64,000 nt of DNA from Streptomyces aureocirculatus (GTDB lineage Bacteria > Actinomycetota > Actinomycetes > Streptomycetales > Streptomycetaceae). Positions 44,294 to 53,543 of this stretch are shown here, in pieces. A program made the position numbers and the translations under genes. The notes below the pieces were generated by a model. The model searched no databases. It was not told the origin of the DNA and saw only the letters and a program-made list of their open reading frames with translations. The stretch's first letter is position 1. Each line of letters opens with the position of its first letter. The stretch lies in the NCBI RefSeq assembly GCF_000720475.1, contig NZ_JOAP01000017.1, positions 55,858 through 119,857 of the forward strand, in the 5' to 3' direction.

Positions 44294-45565
44294 TCACCCG
44301 AGGTCCTCCAGAAGCAGATCGACGGCGGATTCCTCATGGAGGGCGACCCCGAGCGCCTCCATGGCTGGGGCGAGTCCGGGATCCCAGTCAGCCTCGACCC
44401 GGGGGCCCGCGAGGGCCAGTTGCGGCATGCCCAACAACTGTGTGTGCGCCGCTAGGCGATCGTAATCGTCCGCGCACATGCGCCAGGGGTGTGCGTCGTA
44501 GCGGGCCATGATGCGGTTGGCCAGTGTGATGCCTGGCCAGTCGAAGTCTCCGTGGTAGGTGAGAGTGCAGCGACTCCCGCTCCTCATCAGCATGTCCAGG
44601 AGTGTGACGACGACAGTGGCCGCGCTTCCGGACGTGCAGACCAGAGGACGGGTGCACCTGGCGTCGGCCGCTGCCTCTACGATGCGCGGGTTCTCGCAGA
44701 CGTGGATACGAGTGCGCGGTGGCAGGTCGAGGCCCAGGGCCCGCAGTTCGCGCAGCGTGAGGTGTGTCTCCGTGAAGTGGTCGGCCCGTTCCCGGAGAGC
44801 AGCTTCGCGCCAGGAGGTGCCGGTCGGGCGCAGGCCGTAGGTGAGGACGGTGCTCGAAACCTCGTCGGGCGTGACTGAGGCAGCACGCCAAAGGGCTCGT
44901 CGGCCCGCCGCGTCGCCAGGGAATGCGATGCCGTGCGCCCTGGCGATACCACGCAGGACGAGACGGGACAGCAGCGTGTCGTCGTCCAGGCCGTGGGCGG
45001 AGCCGGTGAACCGGATGGCCAGTTCGCCGCGCCCCCAGGTGAACGCAGCGCCGTGCGCGAAGAGCAGGGACAGGATCTGGATGGCCTGGTGGAGCGTTGC
45101 CGCCGCGGCGTCGGAGGGCTGGCGGGCGACGGCGCCGCCTCGTCGGGCCTCGTCGAGCCACTGCTCGGCCCAGGCCTCGTCCGCCAGGCACGTGGCGGAC
45201 AAGGCGGCTTCCGCGGCGGACCACAGCTCGTTGCGCTGCGTCCGCACCGCGGTACGGGCAGCGCGGCGGTCCGTCAAGGGTGGGCCCAGCTCGCCCAGAA
45301 CGCCGACAAGGCCTCGGCCCGCGGCCGTTGCTCGGAGCCGCTGGTCCAGTTCTGACAGGCGGATTGTCGCCCCAGGCCGGGTGACGGGTCTGGCCAGGAG
45401 GAGGGACAAGGCCTGGCGTTCCTCGGGGGTGAGGTCGCGCAGTCCGAGCGTGCCGGTGGCCTCCAAACCGTTGCCCTCGAGGCGCCTGCGTACCGCCGTC
45501 CAGAGACGGGTCAGGGCCGGCTGCGAGAGGAAGGCGAGAGCGGCGTCAGGCACCGGACCGGTCAT
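44294..45565 (-). CDS. jetD: Wadjet type II nuclease subunit JetD (DUF2399/TIGR02679, TOPRIM)
   Basis: The 423-residue product matches the TIGR02679/DUF3323-DUF2399 family. Its C-terminal half is TOPRIM-like: the acidic E291 in IHVCENPRIVEAAA and the D340/D342 pair in TYHGDFDWPGI are the expected metal ligands. In Wadjet systems JetD is the subunit that cuts closed circular plasmid DNA after the SMC complex extrudes it. The ATG at 45565 overlaps the jetC stop (ATGA), and the gene is last in the four-gene operon. All catalytic residues are present, so it should be active. Confidence 0.9.
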   Translation of the reverse strand: MTGPVPDAALAFLSQPALTRLWTAVRRRLEGNGLEATGTLGLRDLTPEERQALSLLLARPVTRPGATIRLSELDQRLRATAAGRGLVGVLGELGPPLTDRRAARTAVRTQRNELWSAAEAALSATCLADEAWAEQWLDEARRGGAVARQPSDAAAATLHQAIQILSLLFAHGAAFTWGRGELAIRFTGSAHGLDDDTLLSRLVLRGIARAHGIAFPGDAAGRRALWRAASVTPDEVSSTVLTYGLRPTGTSWREAALRERADHFTETHLTLRELRALGLDLPPRTRIHVCENPRIVEAAADARCTRPLVCTSGSAATVVVTLLDMLMRSGSRCTLTYHGDFDWPGITLANRIMARYDAHPWRMCADDYDRLAAHTQLLGMPQLALAGPRVEADWDPGLAPAMEALGVALHEESAVDLLLEDLG

Positions 45566-48500
45566 ACGGACATCAGTCGTCGTTGCCGGCCGTTCCATCG
45601 GTAGTGAAGGGTCGCCACCCCCCGGGTGTGCGGGTCGCGCAGACACTCGTAGATGTGGAGAGAGGGCACGTCGGGCCAATTGCCGATCAGGCGCTCGCTG
45701 GTGAGGACGAAGTCCAGGTCGAGGTCGACGAGGATGCGGCCGAGCCTGCCGTGAGTGGGTTCGTCCACCTTGGCGAACGCGTCGTCGAGCAGGATAAGGC
45801 GTGGGGCGTGCGGCGCGGTCTCGGCGAGGGTCGTGAAGTGCGCTGCCGCGGCGGCGAAGAGGACCAGGTAGGACAGGACGCGCTGTTCGCCCTGGCTGAG
45901 CCCGGTGCGACCGGAGAGTTTGCGTCTGCGGCCCGGCGCGGTGTCGTCCACGACCCATGGGGTGAAGGTGAACCAGGCCCGGTAGTCGAGGGCGGTGCGC
46001 AGATGCGCCGCGTAGCCCGCCGCGGGGTCGGCGCGGCGGGCGTCCTCGATGCGCCGTTGCAGGACGTCACGGAGTTGTTCGGACTGCTCACGGGTGCGCA
46101 GTCCGGAAGGGCTGCGCAGGAGGTCAACGGCCGCCCGCACGTCCGCCTCGACGCTGTCGACGAGCTTCCAGTCGAGTTCCACTCCGAGGCCGTGCGACGT
46201 ACGGACCGTGCGCAGGGTGGCGTTGAGAGCCGCCACCAGGGCTCCTGCGGCGATCACTTGAGAGGAGAGGTTGTCCCCGAGCTCGCCGGTGAGGAAGCGC
46301 TGGAAGACTTCGCGCTCGCGCTCGGTCAGACGCTGGCGGGCGTCGGCGGCCTGAGCCGCGATGCGCTCGCCGACCACGGCGATGTCGTGCGGACCGTGGT
46401 CGTCGACGAGACGGCAGATCTTGGTGCCGTCGTGCTCCTCAAGGAGGGCGTCATAGCCGCCGGAAAGCTGGTCGCGCAGTTCGTTGTGCCGGTTCAGGAG
46501 TGCGGTGTCGGAGGTGTCGTGGCGCTCGGGGTCGAGGGCGTCGCGGACGGTCGCGGTCAGGCCGCGCAGGGCCTTGATCCTGCCTTGTACGTCGGCGGAT
46601 GCTGGATCCTCGGGCGTTTGCCGACCGTCAAGACCGGCTCCGCGGGTTACCTCGGGCATGGTGAGCGCCTTCCGCAGTGCGGTACCGGCAGCGATCACCT
46701 CGGTCTCCTGCGCCGCGAGACGGTCACGGTGGGTCTGCTCGTCCCGGTCTGCGCGGACCAGGGCATCATGGGTGCGGGAGAAGTCCCTTTGCACGCCAGG
46801 TAGTTGACGGGCCACTGCTCCCAGGCGGCGGTTCGCCTCGTCCTCGCTCGCCAGGATGTCCTGCTCGGACGCGCCGATGGATTCCTCAAGCGTACGGATC
46901 GTGCGGCGGGCGGCTTGCAGCGCGGCGGCGCACTCGGTGTAGTCGCTCTGCGCACCGGTCCGCATGTCACAGGCCCGGCCGTATCCGTCCCTGTCCTGGC
47001 GGTGGCTTTCCGCGCCCGACGCGACTGTCCGGATACTCCGGCGCAGTTGTTCCGCCCCGACGCGCACCCGGTCGAGCGCGATACGGACGGCGTCGAGCGC
47101 GGTCTCGTCGGCGGGCAGGTCGTGGGCCGTGGCGGTCGCCTCGGCCTTGCGGCGTTCGCCGACGGCACGCGCCCTCGCCTCCTCCGCCGCTCGTGCCGCT
47201 TTGGCCACCTTCCCGGTCAGGGCCTGGGCAGTGCGTTCCGCCTCACGGGTGCGGGCCCAGGCGTCGGTCAGCTCACGGGCCCTTGGCGGGCGGCGCAGGG
47301 TGCCGGTGAGGAAGTCGCGGCACTCGGTCAGCTCCGTCAAGCGCCGTTCCACCGACTGTGACTCGACAGTCAACTGATCTATCTGTGCGCCGAGTTCGGC
47401 CAGCTTTCGGCGGCGGGTCGCGGCACGTGTCTCCGCGCCTACGTACTCAGCGGCCGTCTTGGCGTGCCTGCCTCCGGCCACGCCCAGCTTCCAGGAGCCG
47501 TCCACACCGATCGCACTGTGCTCCGCCACCTCCGCTGCGCCGGTGCGGAGCGCCACCGCCGACAGCACACGGGCCACCTGTGCGGTGCTCACCCCGCAGC
47601 CCAGCGCGTCGACCGGTCGCAGAACGTGGGCGAGTGTCGGCCCTTGGGCCGGAGCGTCAGGCTTGAGCAAGGTGTCCCGGCAGTCCGGGTCCAGGACAGT
47701 ACCGTCGGCACGGATCCAGGCGTCGAGGAGCCCCGCGGCTTCCAGCGCGGCCTCCAGACCTCGCTGTGCTTCGGGATCCACTCCTGCCGCGAAGTCCACG
47801 ACCCGGTACAGCGGGGCACCGGTGCCGGGCGTACGCGGTGCGGACCGGTGCGGCGGGCAGGGCGGCTCGGGGTCCTGGCGCCGCTCCCAGGCGGTCCGCT
47901 CCCGTTCGAGGCGGTCGGCCTCCGCGGTGAGCTGACGCAGATTCAGCCCCAGGGCGTCGCGCTCATCGGACAAGGCGGTCAGGTGCGGGTCGAGCGCCGA
48001 CTGGGCGGCCTCGGTCACCGCTTCGGGCACGTGCGCGGGCAGCATCCGGTCGGCGAGTGGCGCGCTGTGGGACTCCTCCCTGCCGATCAGGCCATATACC
48101 GCGTCGAGGGGGACCTTCGCCAGGTCCGCCAGGCGATCGGCCCAGTCCCGCACCGCGCTCGCGTAGTCGCTGCTGGCGCCCGCCGTCTCCTCCTTGCGGC
48201 CCTGAACCTGCTGCGCGGCTTCCTCGGCCTGTTCCTCGAGCCGTTCGCGAGCGGCGTCGGCCTCGGCCGCCTCCTGCTCCGATCGGTGGGACTGCTTGAT
48301 CAGACCCGCCAGTTCACTCACCGTCCGGCCCCGTGCCCTGATCACTGGACCAGCGGATTCCAGTTGCGTGTCCCACTCACCGAGGGCCGCAGGACAGCCA
48401 TCGGTGTTTATGGCAAGCACCTCGTCATGGCGTACGACGTGAAGCGCGCCGCCGGGGTCGCTGAGCTCGCTGCTCACGGGTGCCGCGATCCGGGAGAGTG

Positions 48501-49767
48501 CGGGCGCGACCGGTGTGCCGAGATGCGCCGGTTCGAGGCCGGACCGCTCACCCTGCCGGCACAGCTCACGGTGGACAGAGCCCAGATCACGCAGCTCCGC
48601 GCCGAGTCGCTGAGCTCCGTCGGACAAGCGCCCGGCCGCTTCCTGCTGCGTGGCATGGGCCTGGCGCAGCGCCTTGAACGCGGTGGCCGCCGCGCCGTGG
48701 AGGGCGGCGGCTGTGCCGCGCTTGTCCGCGAGCTCCTGCAGGCTGCGGTAGCCGACGCTGGCGTGCAGGGCGTCGAGGTCGGTCCTGGCCGCGTCGCGCT
48801 CTGTCTCCAGAACCTCGATAAGGGACCTGAGCTCCTGCTCCTCGCCGCGCAGATCGGAGGCGCTCTTCGCTGCTTCACCTGCGACTTTGCGGTATTCGGT
48901 GAGGGTGTCCAGTTCTGCGCCGACGCGGGCCGCACGGCGGCGCAGGACTCCGTGGAGGTAGCCGCGGTAGCCGCCGAGGAAGTGGCGCAGTGCGGCGTCG
49001 GTCTTCTCCAGACGGCCCAGGTCGTCCCGTACGGCATCCAAGTCGTCGAGGTTGCGGGCGACCTTGTCGACGATCTCCTCGTCCAGGCCGGGGAGAGTTT
49101 CGCTCAGCACGGAGACAAGACCACCGGTCTCGATGCGGTCCCCGATGGTGGGACGGCGCAGCCGGTGCAGGAGGTGGGTGAGGTTGCGGTACCGGGCGGG
49201 ATCGGTGATGCCGAACAGTTCGCGGGCCACTCTGGCCCGGTGGTCCACCGCACGCTCCAGGACATGAGCCGCGCCCACCTGTTCACGGAGCCGGTCGACC
49301 GGAAGCGGGTGCCCCGCGTGGGCCAAGTGCAGGTCGATGCCGACCCGCAGGGGCGTCGTGAAGAAGAACGGGGTGGCCCTCCCGGTGGATTTCGACGCAC
49401 GGATCGCGGCTCCGACGGTCAGACAGCGGTCCGTGGCAGCGCCGTCGCTGTCCCCATCGCCTTCGTCCTCCCGTTGGAACTCCACCCAGAGGTAGCCGAG
49501 CCGGTTGGTCTGGTCGAAGCCGTCGAGCATCAGCCAAGTGAGGGTGGTGCGGCCGGTTCCGGTGGCGTCGAGGGCGCGGGCGTCGCCGTCGAGCAGATAC
49601 GGCAGCAGCATCTCCAGCGCCTTGGACTTGCCCGCGCCGTTCTTGCCGCGGAGCAGCAGCCGCCCGCCGCCGAACGCGAACTCCTGCTCGTCGTACTGCC
49701 AGACGTTGCTGATGCCGGCGCGATGGAGGCGGTAGCGGCGTGTGGGCGGCGCCGGGTCGTGCTTCAT
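45562..49767 (-). CDS. jetC: Wadjet type II SMC-like ATPase JetC (TIGR02680)
   Basis: The 1401-residue product is a MukB/SbcC-like SMC. It has Walker A GKNGAGKS at 41-48, long coiled-coil arms rich in Glu/Arg/Ala heptads (for example SHRSEQEAAEADAARERLEE) and a hinge-like globular middle (from about YRVVDFAAGVDPEAQRGLEA). The C-terminal head has LSQGEQRVLSYLVLF and Walker B LILLDDAFAKVD. It would extrude plasmid DNA loops using ATP. Length and layout match the family. Its start overlaps jetB (ATGA) and its stop overlaps jetD, so the complex is made in coordinated amounts. Confidence 0.93.
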   Translation of the reverse strand: MKHDPAPPTRRYRLHRAGISNVWQYDEQEFAFGGGRLLLRGKNGAGKSKALEMLLPYLLDGDARALDATGTGRTTLTWLMLDGFDQTNRLGYLWVEFQREDEGDGDSDGAATDRCLTVGAAIRASKSTGRATPFFFTTPLRVGIDLHLAHAGHPLPVDRLREQVGAAHVLERAVDHRARVARELFGITDPARYRNLTHLLHRLRRPTIGDRIETGGLVSVLSETLPGLDEEIVDKVARNLDDLDAVRDDLGRLEKTDAALRHFLGGYRGYLHGVLRRRAARVGAELDTLTEYRKVAGEAAKSASDLRGEEQELRSLIEVLETERDAARTDLDALHASVGYRSLQELADKRGTAAALHGAAATAFKALRQAHATQQEAAGRLSDGAQRLGAELRDLGSVHRELCRQGERSGLEPAHLGTPVAPALSRIAAPVSSELSDPGGALHVVRHDEVLAINTDGCPAALGEWDTQLESAGPVIRARGRTVSELAGLIKQSHRSEQEAAEADAARERLEEQAEEAAQQVQGRKEETAGASSDYASAVRDWADRLADLAKVPLDAVYGLIGREESHSAPLADRMLPAHVPEAVTEAAQSALDPHLTALSDERDALGLNLRQLTAEADRLERERTAWERRQDPEPPCPPHRSAPRTPGTGAPLYRVVDFAAGVDPEAQRGLEAALEAAGLLDAWIRADGTVLDPDCRDTLLKPDAPAQGPTLAHVLRPVDALGCGVSTAQVARVLSAVALRTGAAEVAEHSAIGVDGSWKLGVAGGRHAKTAAEYVGAETRAATRRRKLAELGAQIDQLTVESQSVERRLTELTECRDFLTGTLRRPPRARELTDAWARTREAERTAQALTGKVAKAARAAEEARARAVGERRKAEATATAHDLPADETALDAVRIALDRVRVGAEQLRRSIRTVASGAESHRQDRDGYGRACDMRTGAQSDYTECAAALQAARRTIRTLEESIGASEQDILASEDEANRRLGAVARQLPGVQRDFSRTHDALVRADRDEQTHRDRLAAQETEVIAAGTALRKALTMPEVTRGAGLDGRQTPEDPASADVQGRIKALRGLTATVRDALDPERHDTSDTALLNRHNELRDQLSGGYDALLEEHDGTKICRLVDDHGPHDIAVVGERIAAQAADARQRLTEREREVFQRFLTGELGDNLSSQVIAAGALVAALNATLRTVRTSHGLGVELDWKLVDSVEADVRAAVDLLRSPSGLRTREQSEQLRDVLQRRIEDARRADPAAGYAAHLRTALDYRAWFTFTPWVVDDTAPGRRRKLSGRTGLSQGEQRVLSYLVLFAAAAAHFTTLAETAPHAPRLILLDDAFAKVDEPTHGRLGRILVDLDLDFVLTSERLIGNWPDVPSLHIYECLRDPHTRGVATLHYRWNGRQRRLMSV

Positions 49768-51146
49768 AGCGGCAGCTCCTCCTGTACGGAAAGCTGCTCC
49801 TCCGGTAGAGGCAGCCGCTCCTCCTCACCTTGCCGGCCTTGCCGTAGGGGTGGCTGTGCCCCACTCTTCATCGCGACCGTCGTGGCGTAGCGGGCCGCCG
49901 CCGCGAGCAGCACCCAGCCGTTGTGTCCGGTGTCACCCCGGGCTCCGGAGACATCCGTGACGGGCCGGCCGTCCTCCGGGGACGGTTCGTAGTCCTGCGG
50001 CAGGCCGTGCCCGTCCGCGCGGACAGGTCCGGACGAGGCCACCAGGCGCATCCGGGCCAGCAGGCCGAGGGCATCGGCGCACAGCGCACCCTGGTCCTCC
50101 ACATAGCGCCGCTGCCAGTTGCTGCGCCGACCGTACTCCTCCACGAGGTCGGCGACGATCTCGACGGGCAGCGCGGACGGGATCGGCACGCCGATCACCA
50201 GTTGCCCGCCGGTCGCCGGGTGCCCGGGGGCTTCGGGGCGCAGCCGGTCCACGAGCCGTTCGACGAGGAGCAGCGCGGCCTGGGCGACGGTGCCCGTGCC
50301 GGGCAGGTGCAGATCGGTGAGCTCGTCGTCGGGGTCGGTCATGGCGATGCCCTCGGCTCTGATCTCGGCTTCCAGGCCGAGCAGTTCGGAGAAGGCCTGC
50401 GACTCACGCCGCTGGCGGGTGCGCAGCCACTCGCGTTCGGCGGCGGTGAGGTCGTCGAGGTGGACCACCGGGGTCTCCACGAGCCGTCTGCGCACATAGG
50501 TACGCGGGCCTCCGAAGCCGGGGTCCGCGGCCCGGCGTACGAGGTCGTCGCCGTCCCTGCTCTGCGTGAGCGGTCCCGCGACGACCGCTCGGGCGATCTC
50601 GCGGTCCACGGTGAGCAGGGCCTCACCTCCGTGTTCTTCGGCGATGGAGGCGACCTGGCCCTCGGTCTCCACCAGTACGCCCCAGTCGACGAGCTGGCGC
50701 AGGGCGGCCGCGAGGGTGCGGCGCTCGGCCTGGCGTCCGGTGTTCTCCCCGGCGTCGAGCCCCGCGTCCACGGCCGCGGCCCGCAGATCGGCGACGAGCT
50801 GGGAGAGCAGGATCTGCTCAGGTGCGGTGACCAGGACCGACAGGGCCAGTGCGAGGCAGGCGTACGTCCGTGGTGTGAAGGGTGTACCCGTCGTGCGCTC
50901 GAGACGGTGTCCCGAAACGGGCCCGAGGCCCGCCTTGAACAGCCGGGCGTACGAGGCTTCGACGAGCAGCCGGTAGCCGAGGACCTGCTGGAACCGCCCG
51001 GCGAGCCAGTCGGCGTGCCGTCGGATCAGCGGGAAGGTGTCGCTGTGCGGGCCCTGCGACGTCACCAGCGGGTGGGTGAGGAGCAGCCGGGCCGCGCTGC
51101 GGCGCTCGGCTGCGAGGGCGACGTCATGGGCGGAGGGCAGGGCCAT
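49764..51146 (-). CDS. jetB: Wadjet type II subunit JetB (DUF2398/TIGR02678)
   Basis: The 460-residue product matches DUF2398 (TIGR02678). It has a helical N-terminus (ERRSAARLLLTHPLVTSQGP), the FPLIRRHADWLAGRFQQVLGYRL segment, RTYACLALALSVLV, and a winged-helix-like LRQLVDWGVLVETEG. In Wadjet this subunit corresponds to the KITE/MukE-like partner that bridges the kleisin and the SMC. The ATG at 51146 overlaps the jetA stop (ATGA-like, shared A) and the 3' end overlaps jetC. The C-terminal tail is charged and repetitive (LPEEQLSVQEELPL). Confidence 0.9.
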   Translation of the reverse strand: MALPSAHDVALAAERRSAARLLLTHPLVTSQGPHSDTFPLIRRHADWLAGRFQQVLGYRLLVEASYARLFKAGLGPVSGHRLERTTGTPFTPRTYACLALALSVLVTAPEQILLSQLVADLRAAAVDAGLDAGENTGRQAERRTLAAALRQLVDWGVLVETEGQVASIAEEHGGEALLTVDREIARAVVAGPLTQSRDGDDLVRRAADPGFGGPRTYVRRRLVETPVVHLDDLTAAEREWLRTRQRRESQAFSELLGLEAEIRAEGIAMTDPDDELTDLHLPGTGTVAQAALLLVERLVDRLRPEAPGHPATGGQLVIGVPIPSALPVEIVADLVEEYGRRSNWQRRYVEDQGALCADALGLLARMRLVASSGPVRADGHGLPQDYEPSPEDGRPVTDVSGARGDTGHNGWVLLAAAARYATTVAMKSGAQPPLRQGRQGEEERLPLPEEQLSVQEELPL

Positions 51147-52765
51147 CAGGCGATCTCCCCTGTCATCGGTTCCGGTCGCTCCGCATGGGCGGTCCGGCCG
51201 TCGGATCCAGCCTCGCCCAGGGCCTCGACGGCCAGCCTCAGATCGTCGACGACCAGGTCACCGTCGATCGACCGCAGGACGGTCCCCGTGCCCGGAGTGC
51301 GCCGCGCGGTGAGCCGGATGCCGAGATCGGCGTCCTCGGCCTGCGCGTCGTGCAGCGTGAAGCCTGTCTGCGGGGAGCCGTGGTGGAGCTGAGCGTTACC
51401 GAGCGCGGCAGTCAGCAGTTCGAGGAGCAGGCTCATCGCCGCGGATGTCAGCCGAACCTGCTCGAATCTGCCGGAGGCGCTGCGCAGTTCATCGGCGGCT
51501 GCCCGCCGTGCGGCGGCCTTCGCACGCGCCTCCTCGACCAGGCGGCGTTTCTGCTCCGAGTGATCCTCGACAGTGGCGCTCCGGCCGCGCTGTGCCCTGC
51601 TGCCGCGCTCGCGCAGTGCCACCGGGACATCGACGACGGGCCCGGACCACCAACTGACATACGCCGGTACGACCTGGTCGGGCTCGGGGGCCACGCCCAG
51701 GTGCCGTGCCCCGTAGAGCCCGAAGGCGGCGACCGCGATGTCGTGGGCGTCTTGCGGGTCCGCGACGTCGAACCACCCGGCAAGGCGCAGCAGGTCCTTG
51801 CGGCGGGATATCTCGCCGGACGCGGAGCGCAGCATCCGCTTGGCATTGGCGAGCAGCGACTGGAGCGCTCGCAGGGTCGCGTCACGCAGTTGGTCCACCT
51901 GGCTGCCCTGTCCGTCCACGTCGGCGAACCAACCTCGCAGCCCCTCCCAGTCGGACAGCTCCCGGCCGCGACTGCGCTGCACCCGGGTCTCGGGCAGGGC
52001 ATCGGAGAGGGCCCCGAGACCGGCGGCGTGGGTGTCGATGTGGGCAAGCAGTCCCGGCAGATCCGGCCACAGCCCGTCCAGGGTCGCGGCGATACGCGGC
52101 GCCCGGAAAGACACCTCTTCAGTGATGGCTTCGACATAGTCGAGGAGCAGTTCTTTGAAGCCCTGGTACTCTCCGCTGTCCAGGTCGTAGCGGGCGAGTA
52201 CCTGCCCGAGGTAGGCGTAGAAGTCGCGTACGGACTCGGCGAATTCCGCGAACTGGACGAACAGCGTACTGATCTTCTCCAGCAGATCCTGCGGGTCCGC
52301 GCCGCCGGTCTCCCCGACCCTCGCGGCGATCTCGCCAAGGCCGCGGTCGACAAGGGCGAGCAGCTCGCTGCTGACTTCACGCGCGGCATCGGCTTCCGCG
52401 AGGACCTCGTCCGCGTCCCGCTGCACCCGCTCCCCCACCTTCGAGAGCTGGTATCGCGAGCGGGAGCGCTGGTACTCGGCGATGCTGGTCGCCTTCACCG
52501 TGTTCGTACTGCGCAGCAGATTGCCCCAGCGCACTAGCTGTTCCAGTCGCGCGGTGAGCGTCTCCGCCTCCCCTACGGGGCCGGGGTCGCCGGACTGTGC
52601 CAGTTTGGCGAGGATGTCGGGGACGGACAGGTCGGCGAGCAGCGTGGAGCAGAAGAGCCGCATCACGGCGACGTATTCCCTGCGCTCCGGCACGCTCAGA
52701 TACGTGTAGGCGCTGAGCCGCTCCCACCGCTCTCCACCGCCGCCGGCACTGTCCGTATGGTTCAT
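51146..52765 (-). CDS. jetA: Wadjet type II kleisin-like subunit JetA (DUF2397/TIGR02677)
   Basis: The 539-residue product matches DUF2397 (TIGR02677). The start ERLSAYTYLSVPERREYVAV and a winged-helix LEQLVRWGNLLRST are followed by a helical middle (ISTLFVQFAEFAESVRDFYA, FKELLLDYVEAITEEV) and a C-terminal domain ending in tandem strands. It corresponds to the MukF-like kleisin of Wadjet. It is the first gene; the ATG at 52765 has a GGAGGGGG Shine-Dalgarno. The only upstream gene on the strand is rnpB, 366 bp away and terminated, so the operon promoter must lie in 52766-53090. Confidence 0.9.
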   Translation of the reverse strand: MNHTDSAGGGGERWERLSAYTYLSVPERREYVAVMRLFCSTLLADLSVPDILAKLAQSGDPGPVGEAETLTARLEQLVRWGNLLRSTNTVKATSIAEYQRSRSRYQLSKVGERVQRDADEVLAEADAAREVSSELLALVDRGLGEIAARVGETGGADPQDLLEKISTLFVQFAEFAESVRDFYAYLGQVLARYDLDSGEYQGFKELLLDYVEAITEEVSFRAPRIAATLDGLWPDLPGLLAHIDTHAAGLGALSDALPETRVQRSRGRELSDWEGLRGWFADVDGQGSQVDQLRDATLRALQSLLANAKRMLRSASGEISRRKDLLRLAGWFDVADPQDAHDIAVAAFGLYGARHLGVAPEPDQVVPAYVSWWSGPVVDVPVALRERGSRAQRGRSATVEDHSEQKRRLVEEARAKAAARRAAADELRSASGRFEQVRLTSAAMSLLLELLTAALGNAQLHHGSPQTGFTLHDAQAEDADLGIRLTARRTPGTGTVLRSIDGDLVVDDLRLAVEALGEAGSDGRTAHAERPEPMTGEIA

Positions 52766-53090
52766 GCCCCCTCCACATTGCCGAGAGTACGGCCCGCCTC
52801 TGACACTCCGGGGCCGATCGCGGAACACCGCGCTCTCATGCCGCGCGGGACATCCCACCGCCCATCGCCCCACCGTCCGGCGTCAACGAGCCGGGCCCGT
52901 CCGCCATCTGCTGGAACGCCACCTCCACCGAGTCCAGGGCCGAGTGACCCGAAACAGATCATCACGCACCATCTCTTCCCTCGGGCTTCCCCATCGTGCT
53001 CACGGAAAGAGACGCTCAGAGGCTCGGCCAGGGGACAGCTCCGCTTCCGCAGCCCGCAGCGACGCTGTAGGCCCGTCCACAACGCATTAC
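52766..53090. other. 325-bp region between rnpB terminator and jetA, no gene recognised
   Basis: No frame has a credible start or family motif. It must contain the jet operon promoter, but I see no clear -35/-10 pair or operator dyad. Confidence 0.5.
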
Positions 53091-53125
53091 GGCCCTGCCC
53101 CAGGGAAATGTCCTGGGGCAGGGCC
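53091..53125 (-). terminator. Terminator of rnpB
   Basis: GGCCCTGCCCC and GGGGCAGGGCC form an 11-bp stem, extended by AGG/CCT, just after the 3' end of RNase P RNA on the minus strand. Confidence 0.75.
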
Positions 53126-53130
53126 ACAAA

Positions 53131-53543
53131 GGCAGACGAGCCTGGCTGTACGCCGGGTTCTGTTCCGAGGGGGCCTCGCGGACCCCTCGGCGACGGCCAT
53201 CCATCTAGGGCCGGCATTGCTGCCGGCCTCGTGCGGTCCACCCGCGGACTCGGGCGGGCAGCCCTCGAACGTCCGCGCAGAGTGCCTTTTACGGCGCTCC
53301 TTTTGACCTTGCTCCAGGTGGGGTTTACCTAGCCGCCTGAGTCACCTCAGGCGCTGGTGGTCTCTTACACCACCGTTTCACCCTTACCAGGGGCCGAAGC
53401 CCCCGGCGGTCTGTTTTCTGTGGCACTGTCCCGCGGGTCACCCCGGGTGGCCGTTAGCCACCACCTTGCCCTGTGGAGCCCGGACGTTCCTCGGGGAGGT
53501 CCACAAGAACCTCCACGCGGCCGTCCGCCCGGCTCGTCTGCCG
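53131..53543 (-). ncRNA. rnpB: RNase P RNA (class A)
   Basis: The minus strand contains the universal core elements of RNase P RNA. CR-I, GAGGAACGTCCGGGCTCC, is at 53475-53492, and CR-V, AACAGAACCCGGC, is at 53152-53164. The outer ends pair to form P1 (GGCAGACGAGCC with GGCTCGTCTGCC). The middle has GGTAAGGGTGAAACGGTGGT and AGACCACCAG-type helices usual in actinobacteria, and the length of about 413 nt is normal. The molecule is the catalytic RNA that matures tRNA 5' ends. Its first about 90 nt coincide with the end of the EamA coding frame. Confidence 0.95.

Noticed and set aside
47464..49890. Plus-strand open frame of 808 codons opposite jetC
   Set aside because: The antisense strand encodes an unambiguous SMC ATPase with Walker A and B; the plus-strand product has no recognisable feature.
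52766..53090. Transposase remnant upstream of jetA
   Set aside because: A short Leu/Arg/His-rich frame looked vaguely transposase-like but had no catalytic motif or terminal inverted repeats.
53131..53165. Attachment site formed by the rnpB 3' end
   Set aside because: I looked for a duplicated rnpB 3' end at the far side of the Wadjet operon (43.8-44.3 kb) and found none; no integrase gene is present.
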